From: an uncultured Bulleidia sp.
GTDB lineage: Bacteria; Bacillota_I; Bacilli_A; Erysipelotrichales; Erysipelotrichaceae
Direction: 5' to 3'
Assembly: GCA_934757945.1 (NCBI GenBank)
Contig: CAKVLT010000087.1
Coordinates: 1 to 8,183, forward strand
DNA length: 8,183 bases
The notes below the pieces were generated by a model that ran no database searches, had not been told where the DNA came from, and was given only the letters and a program-made list of their open reading frames with translations. The translations under genes and the position numbers were made by a program. This document shows positions 1 to 6,211 of the stretch, in pieces (position 1 is the stretch's first letter; each line of letters begins with the position of its first letter).

Positions 1-277
1 GCATAGATCCACCAATATACAATAATAAGCAAAGCGCAATCCATGGAATCCATTTTTGAAAAGATGTAAACATTGTCGCAATCGTATGTACACAAAGCCA
101 TCCAAACATAGGCATGAATAACTGAAAACTGGCAAAAATGCCTGAGATAGAAAACATTCGTCCTTTTTTCATTTTTGTCTCATTCATTCCATTGGCAAGA
201 GATACGGAGAACGCATCCATTGCAAGCCCTGCTCCCAGCAAAATACTGTTCGCAATAAAGATCATCATTTCCATCAT
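1..277 (-). CDS. mntP: Putative manganese efflux pump MntP (N-terminal 92 residues; 3' end outside the window)
   Basis: This is an integral membrane exporter of the MntP family, which removes excess Mn2+ from the cytoplasm. The reading frame opens at an ATG at 275-277, preceded by AGGAGT (285-290) with a 7-base spacer; a second in-frame ATG follows directly. The first helix carries the family signature GLAMDAFSVSLANG (residues 17-30) with its conserved membrane Asp (D21). A short basic loop, MNETKMKKGR, comes next. The second helix contains FQLFMPMFGW (51-60), matching the FQ..MP..GW pattern of the family. A further hydrophobic segment (about 78-90) is cut by the window edge. The N-terminus alone gives a firm family call, and the Mn2+ riboswitch directly upstream supports manganese as substrate. 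Missing: the second half of the protein, including the repeat-related helices. Confidence 0.9.
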   Translation of the reverse strand, partial: MMEMMIFIANSILLGAGLAMDAFSVSLANGMNETKMKKGRMFSISGIFASFQLFMPMFGWLCVHTIATMFTSFQKWIPWIALCLLLYIGGSM

Positions 278-290
278 ATAATAAACTCCT

Positions 291-320
291 AAATAAAAAG
301 TATGGCATTTTACCATACTT
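291..320 (-). terminator. Intrinsic terminator of the mntP riboswitch
   Basis: In the minus-strand RNA an 8-bp stem AAGUAUGG/CCAUACUU (arms at 313-320 and 298-305) can extend to 10 bp by one G-U and one A-U pair, leaving an AAA loop. It is followed by UUUAUUU, and the Shine-Dalgarno of mntP starts immediately after it. A terminator between a promoter and its own start codon is the expected layout of a transcriptional riboswitch. The 5' arm is also the 3' arm of the antiterminator at 312-348. Confidence 0.85.
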
Positions 321-348
321 AAGATTGTCCCTGATCTTTACGTATAGC
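312..348 (-). promoter_or_regulatory. Antiterminator hairpin of the mntP riboswitch
   Basis: RNA GCUAUAC (348 to 342) pairs with GUAUGGU (318 to 312) over 7 bp including G-U pairs. The helix continues inward through AAGAU/AUCUU (338-334 with 325-321). It consumes the 5' arm of the terminator (298-320), so the two cannot coexist. It also needs the 3' arm of the anti-aptamer hairpin (338-364), so it can form only when that hairpin does not. The pairing is seen in the sequence; its role is inferred. Confidence 0.7.
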
Positions 349-364
349 AAAATGCTATACGCAA
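338..364 (-). promoter_or_regulatory. Anti-aptamer hairpin of the mntP riboswitch
   Basis: The RNA forms a 12-bp stem UUGCGUAUAGCA/UGCUAUACGUAA (364-353 with 349-338) with a UUU loop. Its 5' arm is the 3' strand of aptamer helix P1 (359-365). Aptamer folding and this hairpin are therefore mutually exclusive. This is the element that couples ligand state to the terminator. Confidence 0.75.
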
Positions 365-446
365 GTCTCGTAAATTAAAGTAAGCCAGATGTATGTACAT
401 CAGTATGTTGACTTACTACGTAGTAACGTCTACTACTCCCTTACGT
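359..446 (-). promoter_or_regulatory. yybP-ykoY (Mn2+) riboswitch aptamer upstream of mntP
   Basis: The element lies in the 5' leader of mntP. P1 is closed by ACGUAAG (446 to 440) pairing with CUUGCGU (365 to 359). The conserved L1 sequence GGGAGUAG follows at 440-433. A palindromic segment (413-426) comes next. The L3 side is bounded by AGUAAG/CUUACU pairing and carries GUCAACAUACU, GAUG/CAUC, UGGC and the closing GAGAC, which are hallmarks of the family. Yybp-ykoY RNAs are known Mn2+ sensors that typically activate Mn2+ exporters such as mntP, so gene and sensor agree. Recognition is by eye; a covariance-model search would settle it. Confidence 0.87.
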
Positions 447-453
447 CTACATT

Positions 454-483
454 ATTTTGATAGAGACAGTATTTGTTAGTCAA
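454..483 (-). promoter_or_regulatory. Candidate promoter for the riboswitch-mntP leader
   Basis: On the minus strand TTGACT (478-483) lies 18 bases upstream of CAAAAT (454-459). A start near 447 would place the first transcribed bases right at helix P1 of the riboswitch. The -35 box overlaps the last codons and stop of the MATE gene. The -35 is close to consensus and the -10 is a 4/6 match, so read-through from the MATE gene could also supply transcripts. Confidence 0.5.
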
Positions 484-1849
484 GATTAACAGCTTGCATC
501 TGCTGTTTTGTTTCGACAACATACGGATTACGCTGAAAACTGAATACCAGCTGAGTAGCCATGACACACCAGATAATTGGTTCACAGAAAATAACAGCAG
601 TATATCCAAACATAGGAATGAGAATCATTGTAAATAGAACTTTGCCTATAAACTCAATACAGCTGCTGATCAGAGGAATCCATTTGGAACCAAGTCCCTG
701 TAAAGCAAAACGTGTTTGCATCAGAATACCAAGCACAGCATAAAATGGCCCGACAACATATAAAAATCTGGAACCATTACTTAAAATAACAGGATTGGTA
801 CTTCCGGAAATCATGGAGATAAAGGTAGAACCACAAGTCCAGAAAATAACAGAAACCATGCCAGCAGCGACTAGATCATACAAATATCCGAGTTTCATGG
901 CTTTTAAGATTCTGTCTCCCTGATTTGCTCCTTTATTCTGTCCAATAAAAGTACTCATGGCTATACCCATGGAAATCATTGGAAGGTTACCGATGGCATA
1001 TACTTTTCTTGCGGCGACATGTCCGGCAATAATATCCGTGCCTAATTTATTGATGCCGGATTGCAGGATAATCGAACCGCTGGACACAATTGATCCCATA
1101 AAAGCCATGGCATATCCCTGCCCGGCAAGATCTTTATACATTTCCTTATCAAACCTGAAATCCTGTAAGGATGGTACTAGTACAGGCGTCTTCAGATAAA
1201 TATAGACAATACATAATACAACAGATACTCCCTGTGCAATGACTGTTGCAATAGCAGCACCTGCTACTCCCATCTGAAAGGTAGTAATACAGAGTATATC
1301 CAAAAAGATGTTTAATACAGAGGAAATAATCAGAAATACCAATGGCATCACAGAGTTGCCAATAGAACGTAATAATCCCGAAAACAGATTATAGGCAAAC
1401 ATCACAAATAACCACAAAGAAATAATATGAATATATGCATAGCTTTCTTCAAAAATTTCCTCAGGAGTAGATATCAGACGTAATAATGGTCTTAATCCCG
1501 CAAGAGAAATCAGTGTAATCACAAGAGTTGTAATACCACCAATTATCAAAGAACCTGCAACGCACTTCTTTAAGGTTTCTTCATTTCCAGATCCGTAACT
1601 TCTTGCGGCCACAATACCAAATCCACTGGCGAGAGACATGGCAAATCCTACGAACAGTTCAAAAATGGAAGCACAGGCTCCAATAGCAGCAAGAGAGTTT
1701 TCTCCCAGAAAGTTTCCTACAATAGCTGTATCCACTGCATTATATAATTGCTGAAAGATATTGGATATCATGATAGGAATCATAAATATCACAAGTGATT
1801 TCAATATCGGTCCCTGTAAAAGATTTACAGAGGATGCTTTAGTTTTCAT
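476..1849 (-). CDS. MATE family multidrug/Na+ (or H+) coupled efflux transporter
   Basis: A 457-residue polytopic membrane protein of the usual MATE length (about 450-460, twelve helices in two related bundles). These proteins export cationic drugs, dyes or metabolites in exchange for Na+ or H+. Visible family signatures are MIPIMISNIFQQLYNAVDTA (23-42), R-S-x-G-N-S-x-M-P (161-169), LNIFLDILCI (179-188) and FIGQNKGA (301-308, the second-bundle GQN motif). The open frame continues 33 codons further upstream into the end of rarA. I chose the internal ATG at 1847-1849 because AAAGGGGG lies 10 bases before it and because MKTKASSVNLLQGPI is the usual N-terminus for this group. The 64-base gap after rarA holds a TATAAT box within a dyad (1875-1908), so the gene may be transcribed separately. 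Substrate cannot be told from sequence. Confidence 0.93.
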   Translation of the reverse strand: MKTKASSVNLLQGPILKSLVIFMIPIMISNIFQQLYNAVDTAIVGNFLGENSLAAIGACASIFELFVGFAMSLASGFGIVAARSYGSGNEETLKKCVAGSLIIGGITTLVITLISLAGLRPLLRLISTPEEIFEESYAYIHIISLWLFVMFAYNLFSGLLRSIGNSVMPLVFLIISSVLNIFLDILCITTFQMGVAGAAIATVIAQGVSVVLCIVYIYLKTPVLVPSLQDFRFDKEMYKDLAGQGYAMAFMGSIVSSGSIILQSGINKLGTDIIAGHVAARKVYAIGNLPMISMGIAMSTFIGQNKGANQGDRILKAMKLGYLYDLVAAGMVSVIFWTCGSTFISMISGSTNPVILSNGSRFLYVVGPFYAVLGILMQTRFALQGLGSKWIPLISSCIEFIGKVLFTMILIPMFGYTAVIFCEPIIWCVMATQLVFSFQRNPYVVETKQQMQAVNLD

Positions 1850-1874
1850 ACGTTGTAGTCCCCCTTTAAAATAA

Positions 1875-1908
1875 AAATATGCATTGATATTATACTCAAT
1901 ACATATTT
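1875..1908 (-). promoter_or_regulatory. Dyad with TATAAT in its loop between rarA and the MATE gene (operator-promoter or terminator)
   Basis: Two 13-base arms (1875-1887 and 1896-1908) match at 12 positions. They flank an 8-base centre that contains a perfect minus-strand TATAAT (1889-1894). A start near 1882 would give a leader of about 33 bases ahead of the MATE ATG. No good -35 is visible. In RNA the single mismatch becomes a G-U pair, giving a full 13-bp A+U-rich stem followed by UUAUUUU, which could instead terminate rarA transcription. The symmetry is certain; which role it has is not. Confidence 0.5.
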
Positions 1909-1913
1909 CGAAA

Positions 1914-3254
1914 TCATTTTTCAGGTTCAGAATGGAATTTTTTTCCAATCATTTTAAAAAATTTCTTCAACTTTCCTTCGTAGGCACTGTCACTCATCTG
2001 ATAGAACGCTCTGTTTTTTAATGCATCCGGCAGATATTGCTGCTCTACATAATGATGAGGATAATCATGCGCATATTTGTAGCCTACTCCTCTGTCTAGC
2101 TTGGAGGCACTGGAATAATGGGCGTCCTGAAGATATTTTGGAATAGGAAGGTTACCACTTTTTTTCACTTCGTCCATAGCAGACCATATAGCCATACTGC
2201 TGGCATTGGATTTAGGGGCACATGCCACATATACTGCTGCTTCAGAAAGTAACAACTGACTTTCCGGCATTCCTACTCTTTCAACGGCCAGAGAAGCTGC
2301 TACAGCAACTTCCAGAGCTCTTGGATCGGCAATACCTACATCTTCCGCAGCACAAATCATGATTCTTCTTGCAATAAACTTAATATCCTCTCCTGCCGTT
2401 AACATCCTTGCAAGATAATACACAGCTGCATCGGGATCAGACCCTCTCATCGACTTGATAAAAGCAGAAATTGTATCGTAATGCATATCTCCGTCTTTAT
2501 CATATCGAATAGAGTGATTCTGTATACATTCTCTTGCTACTTCAAGCGTAATATGAATAGTACCATCATCCTGAGCATCTGTAGTTAATGTGGCCAGTTC
2601 CAGTGCGTTTAAAGCAGTTCGTGCATCTCCAACACTTGCATCAGCAAGATATTTACAAGCATTATCATCCAAAACAACATTATAGTGCGCTACTCCCTTG
2701 ATAGGATCACTGACAGCTCTTTGTAACAAAGTTTCAATATCCGTATTCTGTAATGGCTTTAATTCAAAAATACGAGATCTGGATATAAGAGCGCCGTTCA
2801 CTTCGAAATAAGGGTTTTCTGTAGTAGCACCAATAAGAATGATTGTGCCATCCTCTACAAACGGTAAAAGATAATCTTGCTGACTTTTGTTAAATCTGTG
2901 AATTTCATCAATAAACAGAATTGTGCGTTTATGATCAAATTTAAAATGATCTTTAGCCTTCTGTACGACAGATTCCAGATCCTTTTTTCCTGCATTGGTC
3001 GCATTCACCTGTTCAAAAAAAGCATGAGAACTATTGGCAATGACATGCGCCATGGTAGTCTTACCAGTTCCCGGAGGACCATAAAAAATAACCGAAGTCA
3101 GTTTATCTGCTTTAATAGCTCTGTACAGCAATTTATCCTTAGAAAGAATATGCTGTTGTCCAACCACTTCTTCTATAGTATCCGGTCGCATTCTGTAAGC
3201 TAACGGCTCTTCTTTTTTTCTTTCATCTTGCTGAGTATAATCAAATAAATCCAT
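1914..3254 (-). CDS. rarA: Replication-associated recombination protein A (RarA/MgsA), AAA+ ATPase
   Basis: A 446-residue cytoplasmic AAA+ ATPase related to clamp loaders and to eukaryotic WRNIP1/Mgs1. It acts at stalled or damaged replication forks. In order: Walker A GPPGTGKT (59-66), Walker B with FIDEIHRF (114-121), sensor 1 GATTEN (142-147), the putative arginine-finger stretch SRSRIF (158-163), sensor 2 GDART (209-213), then the RarA-specific tetramerisation region with SAFIKSMRGSDPDAAVYYLA (263-282) and AEDVGIADPRA (303-313). The C-terminal YKYAHDYPHHYVEQQYLP (392-409) is also typical. Length and motifs are complete. GAGG sits 5 bases before the ATG at 3252-3254. The gene begins 9 bases after the CpXC gene stops, so it is the last member of the ogt cluster and probably translationally coupled to its neighbour. 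Confidence 0.97.
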   Translation of the reverse strand: MDLFDYTQQDERKKEEPLAYRMRPDTIEEVVGQQHILSKDKLLYRAIKADKLTSVIFYGPPGTGKTTMAHVIANSSHAFFEQVNATNAGKKDLESVVQKAKDHFKFDHKRTILFIDEIHRFNKSQQDYLLPFVEDGTIILIGATTENPYFEVNGALISRSRIFELKPLQNTDIETLLQRAVSDPIKGVAHYNVVLDDNACKYLADASVGDARTALNALELATLTTDAQDDGTIHITLEVARECIQNHSIRYDKDGDMHYDTISAFIKSMRGSDPDAAVYYLARMLTAGEDIKFIARRIMICAAEDVGIADPRALEVAVAASLAVERVGMPESQLLLSEAAVYVACAPKSNASSMAIWSAMDEVKKSGNLPIPKYLQDAHYSSASKLDRGVGYKYAHDYPHHYVEQQYLPDALKNRAFYQMSDSAYEGKLKKFFKMIGKKFHSEPEK

Positions 3255-3263
3255 AAATTCCTC

Positions 3264-3908
3264 TTAATTAATGGAAACTGCATCATCAGTTTCTTCCAGT
3301 TTTAATGGATGCAGAACTGATTTTGCCCAGGCATCATCTATCTTTAAAACGCCTTTAGATTTTGCTGAGGCAAGATCTTTATACACTCTTACTGCCTCCT
3401 GATACCAACTTTGTTCAAAATTTACTGTACCTGCATTTCCATGACTGTCAATTACAATCATCTTATTCTGGTGGTATATCAGATGTACAGCATCTATACC
3501 CTGACCATGCATAGTTTCCATAAGATGGTATTTCATACATTCTATCAGAGTATCTTTCATCCTGGCATGATAAAGCTCCAGTTTTTCAGAAAGTTCTACC
3601 GGCTGATCTACTATACGTAAAGTATATTGCTGTATATCTTCCACAAGATGAAGTACATTGCCCATAAACATCTTTTCATCCATCCCTGCTCCGATAAGCA
3701 ATTTTCTTTGTTTATCAAAGTAGATACAGGCATATGGAAAAACCGTATCCTTATGACAATACGGGCATACTTTAATAAAAATTGTTGTGTCCAGTGCTTT
3801 TCTATATAATCTGGGATCCTGTTCTACATCTAATACAGGAAAAATGGAAGAAGAAAAAGATTTCCCGCAATGGATGCATGTTACATTTACTTTCTCACTT
3901 TTTATCAT
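3264..3908 (-). CDS. CpXC domain-containing zinc-binding protein of unknown function
   Basis: A 214-residue soluble protein. The N-terminal half carries two cysteine pairs, CIHC (11-14) and CPYC (48-51). They bracket a segment with DxEQDPRLYRKAL, matching the CpXC pattern (CxxC, an acidic-x-DP stretch, then CPxC). The four cysteines would hold one Zn2+. The following residues (FPYACIYFDKQRKLLI, 57-72) continue the family pattern. The remainder is helical and I do not recognise a catalytic motif. No biochemical role for CpXC proteins is known to me. The ATG (3906-3908) follows an AGGAAAGGAAAG purine tract and overlaps the end of the upstream membrane-protein gene by 14 bases; rarA starts 9 bases downstream. 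Strict co-transcription with ogt and rarA makes a role around genome maintenance or stress worth considering, but this is inference. Confidence 0.82.
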   Translation of the reverse strand: MIKSEKVNVTCIHCGKSFSSSIFPVLDVEQDPRLYRKALDTTIFIKVCPYCHKDTVFPYACIYFDKQRKLLIGAGMDEKMFMGNVLHLVEDIQQYTLRIVDQPVELSEKLELYHARMKDTLIECMKYHLMETMHGQGIDAVHLIYHQNKMIVIDSHGNAGTVNFEQSWYQEAVRVYKDLASAKSKGVLKIDDAWAKSVLHPLKLEETDDAVSIN

Positions 3909-4197
3909 TTTTTTCTTTCCTTTCCTCTGCTTTAAAAATCAATCTGCGTATCCATAATGTCAATGCCAGACACAATGGGAAAAATGGAGTGAAGGGTCCT
4001 GCCCAGAAAGCAACATAGGCAGAAGCAAGAGCAAGAAGCCATGCCTGTTTTATAAAGAAATATAAAAGATACCCTCCCCAGGCAGGACTGTACATAACAA
4101 TCAAAACTACCAGAAATACGACAAAAGTATACGGGTCTTTTACTTCCACTTTCACTATATGTATAATTTTTTTAAGAAACTGTTTTAAACTATTCAT
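3895..4197 (-). CDS. Small two-pass membrane protein, unknown function
   Basis: A 100-residue protein with a basic N-terminus (about residues 1-21) and two hydrophobic stretches (about 23-49 and 52-83). A highly charged tail (84-100, rich in K, E, R and D) is probably cytoplasmic. The second stretch contains WAGPFTPFFP (65-74), whose glycine and prolines suggest a broken helix or re-entrant turn. I do not recognise the family. The ATG overlaps the last 8 bases of ogt (ATGAATAG, with the TAG being the ogt stop). There is no strong Shine-Dalgarno at the proper distance, so re-initiation after ogt is likely. The stop lies 14 bases inside the CpXC gene. Both overlaps and the clean hydrophobic pattern support a real gene. 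Confidence 0.8.
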   Translation of the reverse strand: MNSLKQFLKKIIHIVKVEVKDPYTFVVFLVVLIVMYSPAWGGYLLYFFIKQAWLLALASAYVAFWAGPFTPFFPLCLALTLWIRRLIFKAEERKEKNDKK

Positions 4198-4696
4198 AAA
4201 ACTGATTATTCTTTTCTAACTCCAGAAGATATTTCTTACGCTCCAAACCACCTGCATACCCAGTCAGTTTTCCATTACTTCCTATCACTCTGTGACAAGG
4301 AATAAGAATGGAAACAGGATTATGGCCAATAGCGCTTCCTACTGCCTGATTGGACATGGTCTTTACATTATACAATGCGCAATATCTGGCGCATACTTCT
4401 GCATATGACCATGTAGTTCCATAAGGTATTTCCATGAGTATATTCCAGATTCGTTTTTGAAATTGTGTTCCTTTTGGATCCAGTGGATAAGGAAAGACAG
4501 AGCAGTCACCCCCAAAGTAGTTTTTTACCCATTGAGCACATTTTTGAAGAAGATCTGTTTCCTGTTTTATACATGAATTCTGTATATTTTCAGGAATATA
4601 TCTCTGATTTTCAAAATAGATACCTGTAACTGCACTTTCACTGGCAATCATCAGTATTTTACCAATAGGAGAATCGTAGTAACTTAAATACGTCAT
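4190..4696 (-). CDS. ogt: Methylated-DNA--protein-cysteine S-methyltransferase (Ogt/MGMT type)
   Basis: A suicide repair protein of 168 residues that moves the alkyl group from O6-alkylguanine (and O4-alkylthymine) to its own cysteine. The N-terminal part (SPIGKILMIAS, 9-19) is the usual Ogt opening. The catalytic domain shows GTQFQKRIWNIL (76-87), IPYGTTWSYAEV (90-101), the active-site PCHRV with Cys134, and GKLTGYAGGLERK (142-154). The position of the helix-turn-helix arginine finger (R in ARAVG of human MGMT) is glutamine here (Q117 in NQAVG); some other Firmicutes homologues have the same, so this is probably a subgroup feature rather than inactivation. ATG at 4694-4696 fits the family N-terminus but has no Shine-Dalgarno; an extended -10 lies so close that the mRNA may be leaderless. 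First gene of the cluster ending in rarA. Confidence 0.96.
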   Translation of the reverse strand: MTYLSYYDSPIGKILMIASESAVTGIYFENQRYIPENIQNSCIKQETDLLQKCAQWVKNYFGGDCSVFPYPLDPKGTQFQKRIWNILMEIPYGTTWSYAEVCARYCALYNVKTMSNQAVGSAIGHNPVSILIPCHRVIGSNGKLTGYAGGLERKKYLLELEKNNQFYE

Positions 4697-4702
4697 ATAT
4701 GT

Positions 4703-4711
4703 ATTGTACCA
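4703..4711 (-). promoter_or_regulatory. Extended -10 promoter for the ogt-rarA cluster
   Basis: On the minus strand TGG followed directly by TACAAT (4703-4708) forms an extended -10 element (TGnTAnAAT type, 5/6 in the hexamer). No convincing -35 is seen, which extended -10 promoters tolerate. Only six bases (4697-4702) separate the hexamer from the ogt ATG, so the predicted start falls on or next to the A of the initiation codon. Confidence 0.55.
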
Positions 4712-4748
4712 CTCAATACCAATGCTTATCTTTAAGATTTTATATATG

Positions 4749-4777
4749 AAAACAGAAGACTTTTTACAATCTTCTGT
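4749..4777 (-). terminator. Terminator of the zinc-ribbon membrane protein gene
   Basis: In the minus-strand RNA, ACAGAAGA (4777-4770) pairs perfectly with UCUUCUGU (4759-4752) across a 10-base loop. The 3' arm runs into a UUUU tract. It starts 11 bases after the stop codon at 4789. The U tract is short, so some read-through toward ogt is possible. Confidence 0.7.
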
Positions 4778-4788
4778 CTGATAAAAAA

Positions 4789-6078
4789 CTATTTTGTGCT
4801 GTCTACAGTATCTTCTACATCGTAATTCTTCTGATTTTTGGTTACAACGTCTGCATACAAATCATCCAGAGTTGGATATCCATAATATTTCCATACCATA
4901 CTGGAGATTCCATTCGTCTTCGTATCTGTTTTGATTTTAAAGAAATTACCAGGTGTTCCATAGTCAGAAAGATCAACCTGTGTATTTCCTTCATCGTCTG
5001 CCATAACCGGTCCATAATGCATATACCAGTAAACATCGTTTACCTGATCATAAGATCCATCAGAATTACTGTACTGATCCCTTACTTTTGCATGATAAAT
5101 AAGATACAGTTCATTTCCCTTACCTACTTTTGGTTTCAGCAGATAACTTCCCATGTATGTAAGGCTCTGTAAAGATTCAGAATCTGTCCAACTTGACTCC
5201 ACATGATCATTATATTCCTTTACTGCCTGATCCTGCAGTTTCTGCATGCTTTCAGCATCAATATCTTCAATGGATGTAACATATGCGTAAAGACCTTGCA
5301 CAGTATATTCTTTCTCCCATTCTTCAGGCACTTTACCAAAGCTTTCAGCATAGTTGTCTGCCATAGACTCATCCAGATATACTTTGATTTTGTCGCCATT
5401 TTTCAGTGTTCCATTTGTTGCATCCATCTGAAAATCATCTGCTGTAAGGTCTGAACCTGTGTACTCTAAAGAAACTGATCCTTCTGAATCTGCTCCACTG
5501 AAAGATACATTCAGATCCTCGAATGCATCGAATTTTTCAACATCTTCAAGGCCAGTAACGGTATAGGTTTTATCTTTATATTTCAGATTACATTTCACAT
5601 ACTTGGAGTACTCTTTATTAATATTCCATACATATCTGACTTTATCTTTATTAGAAAGATTCCCATCTGACTCTACGTCAACACTTACATAAGATTGCAG
5701 TATCTCTATTGGTGATACTGCATCTGTAATTTCCCCGAACTGCTCTTTAAATGCATTTGTAAATTTCACTTTAGAATCATATTTTTCCTGGATTTTCTGC
5801 CAGTCAATCTCCGGATAAACTTTTCCATATCCATTGTAGCCTTCGGTTTCAAAGCTGATATATTCATTCAAATTAATGGTTTTGCTTGCACGTGATATCC
5901 ATAGACCACTTACTATAACCACAGCAACCAATGCACAAGCCAAAGCAATCTGTAATTTGTTAAGGTTTTTAAGTTTCGCTCTCACTGTGGAACCTTCTTC
6001 CTCTTTCAATGGTTTTCCGCACTTTGCGCAGAATTTTGAACTGTCTGAATTCTCATTCCCACAATTTTTACACTTCAT
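4789..6078 (-). CDS. Zinc-ribbon, single-pass membrane protein with duplicated extracytoplasmic domain
   Basis: A 429-residue protein. The N-terminus is a short zinc ribbon with four cysteines (C3, C6, C17, C20; CKNCGNENSDSSKFCAKCG). A basic linker precedes one transmembrane helix (about 42-61). The rest (62-429) is an acidic, Tyr/Asp/Lys-rich region without further helices, placed outside the cell by the positive-inside rule. Two related units can be seen. Residues 70-177 and about 186-263 each begin with an SF-x-G-x-G-type strand pattern, pass through L-x-N-x-DK-(V/I), and end in YTV-x-GL. The last part (about 300-415) looks like a separate domain with many aromatic residues. The layout (cytoplasmic zinc ribbon, one helix, repeated outer domains) recalls TcaA-like envelope proteins, but I cannot assign it. 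ATG at 6076-6078 follows AAAGGA by 11 bases, with AGAAG nearer. A single-gene unit with its own terminator. Confidence 0.85.
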   Translation of the reverse strand: MKCKNCGNENSDSSKFCAKCGKPLKEEEGSTVRAKLKNLNKLQIALACALVAVVIVSGLWISRASKTINLNEYISFETEGYNGYGKVYPEIDWQKIQEKYDSKVKFTNAFKEQFGEITDAVSPIEILQSYVSVDVESDGNLSNKDKVRYVWNINKEYSKYVKCNLKYKDKTYTVTGLEDVEKFDAFEDLNVSFSGADSEGSVSLEYTGSDLTADDFQMDATNGTLKNGDKIKVYLDESMADNYAESFGKVPEEWEKEYTVQGLYAYVTSIEDIDAESMQKLQDQAVKEYNDHVESSWTDSESLQSLTYMGSYLLKPKVGKGNELYLIYHAKVRDQYSNSDGSYDQVNDVYWYMHYGPVMADDEGNTQVDLSDYGTPGNFFKIKTDTKTNGISSMVWKYYGYPTLDDLYADVVTKNQKNYDVEDTVDSTK

Positions 6079-6145
6079 ATTCTTCTATATCCTTTCTCCA
6101 ATCTATAGTTTATTACTTTCAAATGAATTGAAAATAGTTATGCTT

Positions 6146-6211
6146 TTAAAAATGCAAAATTTTTGTGATTACCAATGCTGCCAATACTTTTATCACAGGA
6201 ATTCCTCTCAT
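6146..6211 (-). CDS. Possible small ORF for a 21-residue hydrophobic cationic peptide
   Basis: The ATG at 6209-6211 is preceded by AAGAGGAACG, an AGAGGA Shine-Dalgarno about nine bases upstream, which is one of the better ribosome sites in the window. The frame gives a peptide starting MRGIPVIKVLAALVITK and ending in ILHF. It is almost entirely aliphatic with spaced basic residues (R2, K8, K17) and could form one membrane helix or an amphipathic peptide. A minus-strand TTGACT lies about 35 bases upstream of the start codon. The ORF stops 67 bases before the zinc-ribbon gene and could be a leader peptide, a small membrane peptide, or chance. I do not recognise a family. Very short ORFs arise often by chance, hence the low confidence. 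Confidence 0.35.
   Translation of the reverse strand: MRGIPVIKVLAALVITKILHF

Noticed and set aside
413..426. Perfect 14-bp palindrome TTACTACGTAGTAA as a protein operator
   Set aside because: It lies inside the yybP-ykoY aptamer and is better explained as part of the RNA helices there.
561..1199. Plus-strand ORFs opposite the MATE gene
   Set aside because: They are antisense shadows of a clear membrane-protein coding frame, with no ribosome sites or recognisable domains.
1850..1948. Extension of the MATE gene by 33 codons upstream, overlapping the end of rarA
   Set aside because: The extra residues match no MATE N-terminus, the overlap with rarA would be 35 bases, and the internal ATG at 1847-1849 has a strong AAAGGGGG site 10 bases upstream.
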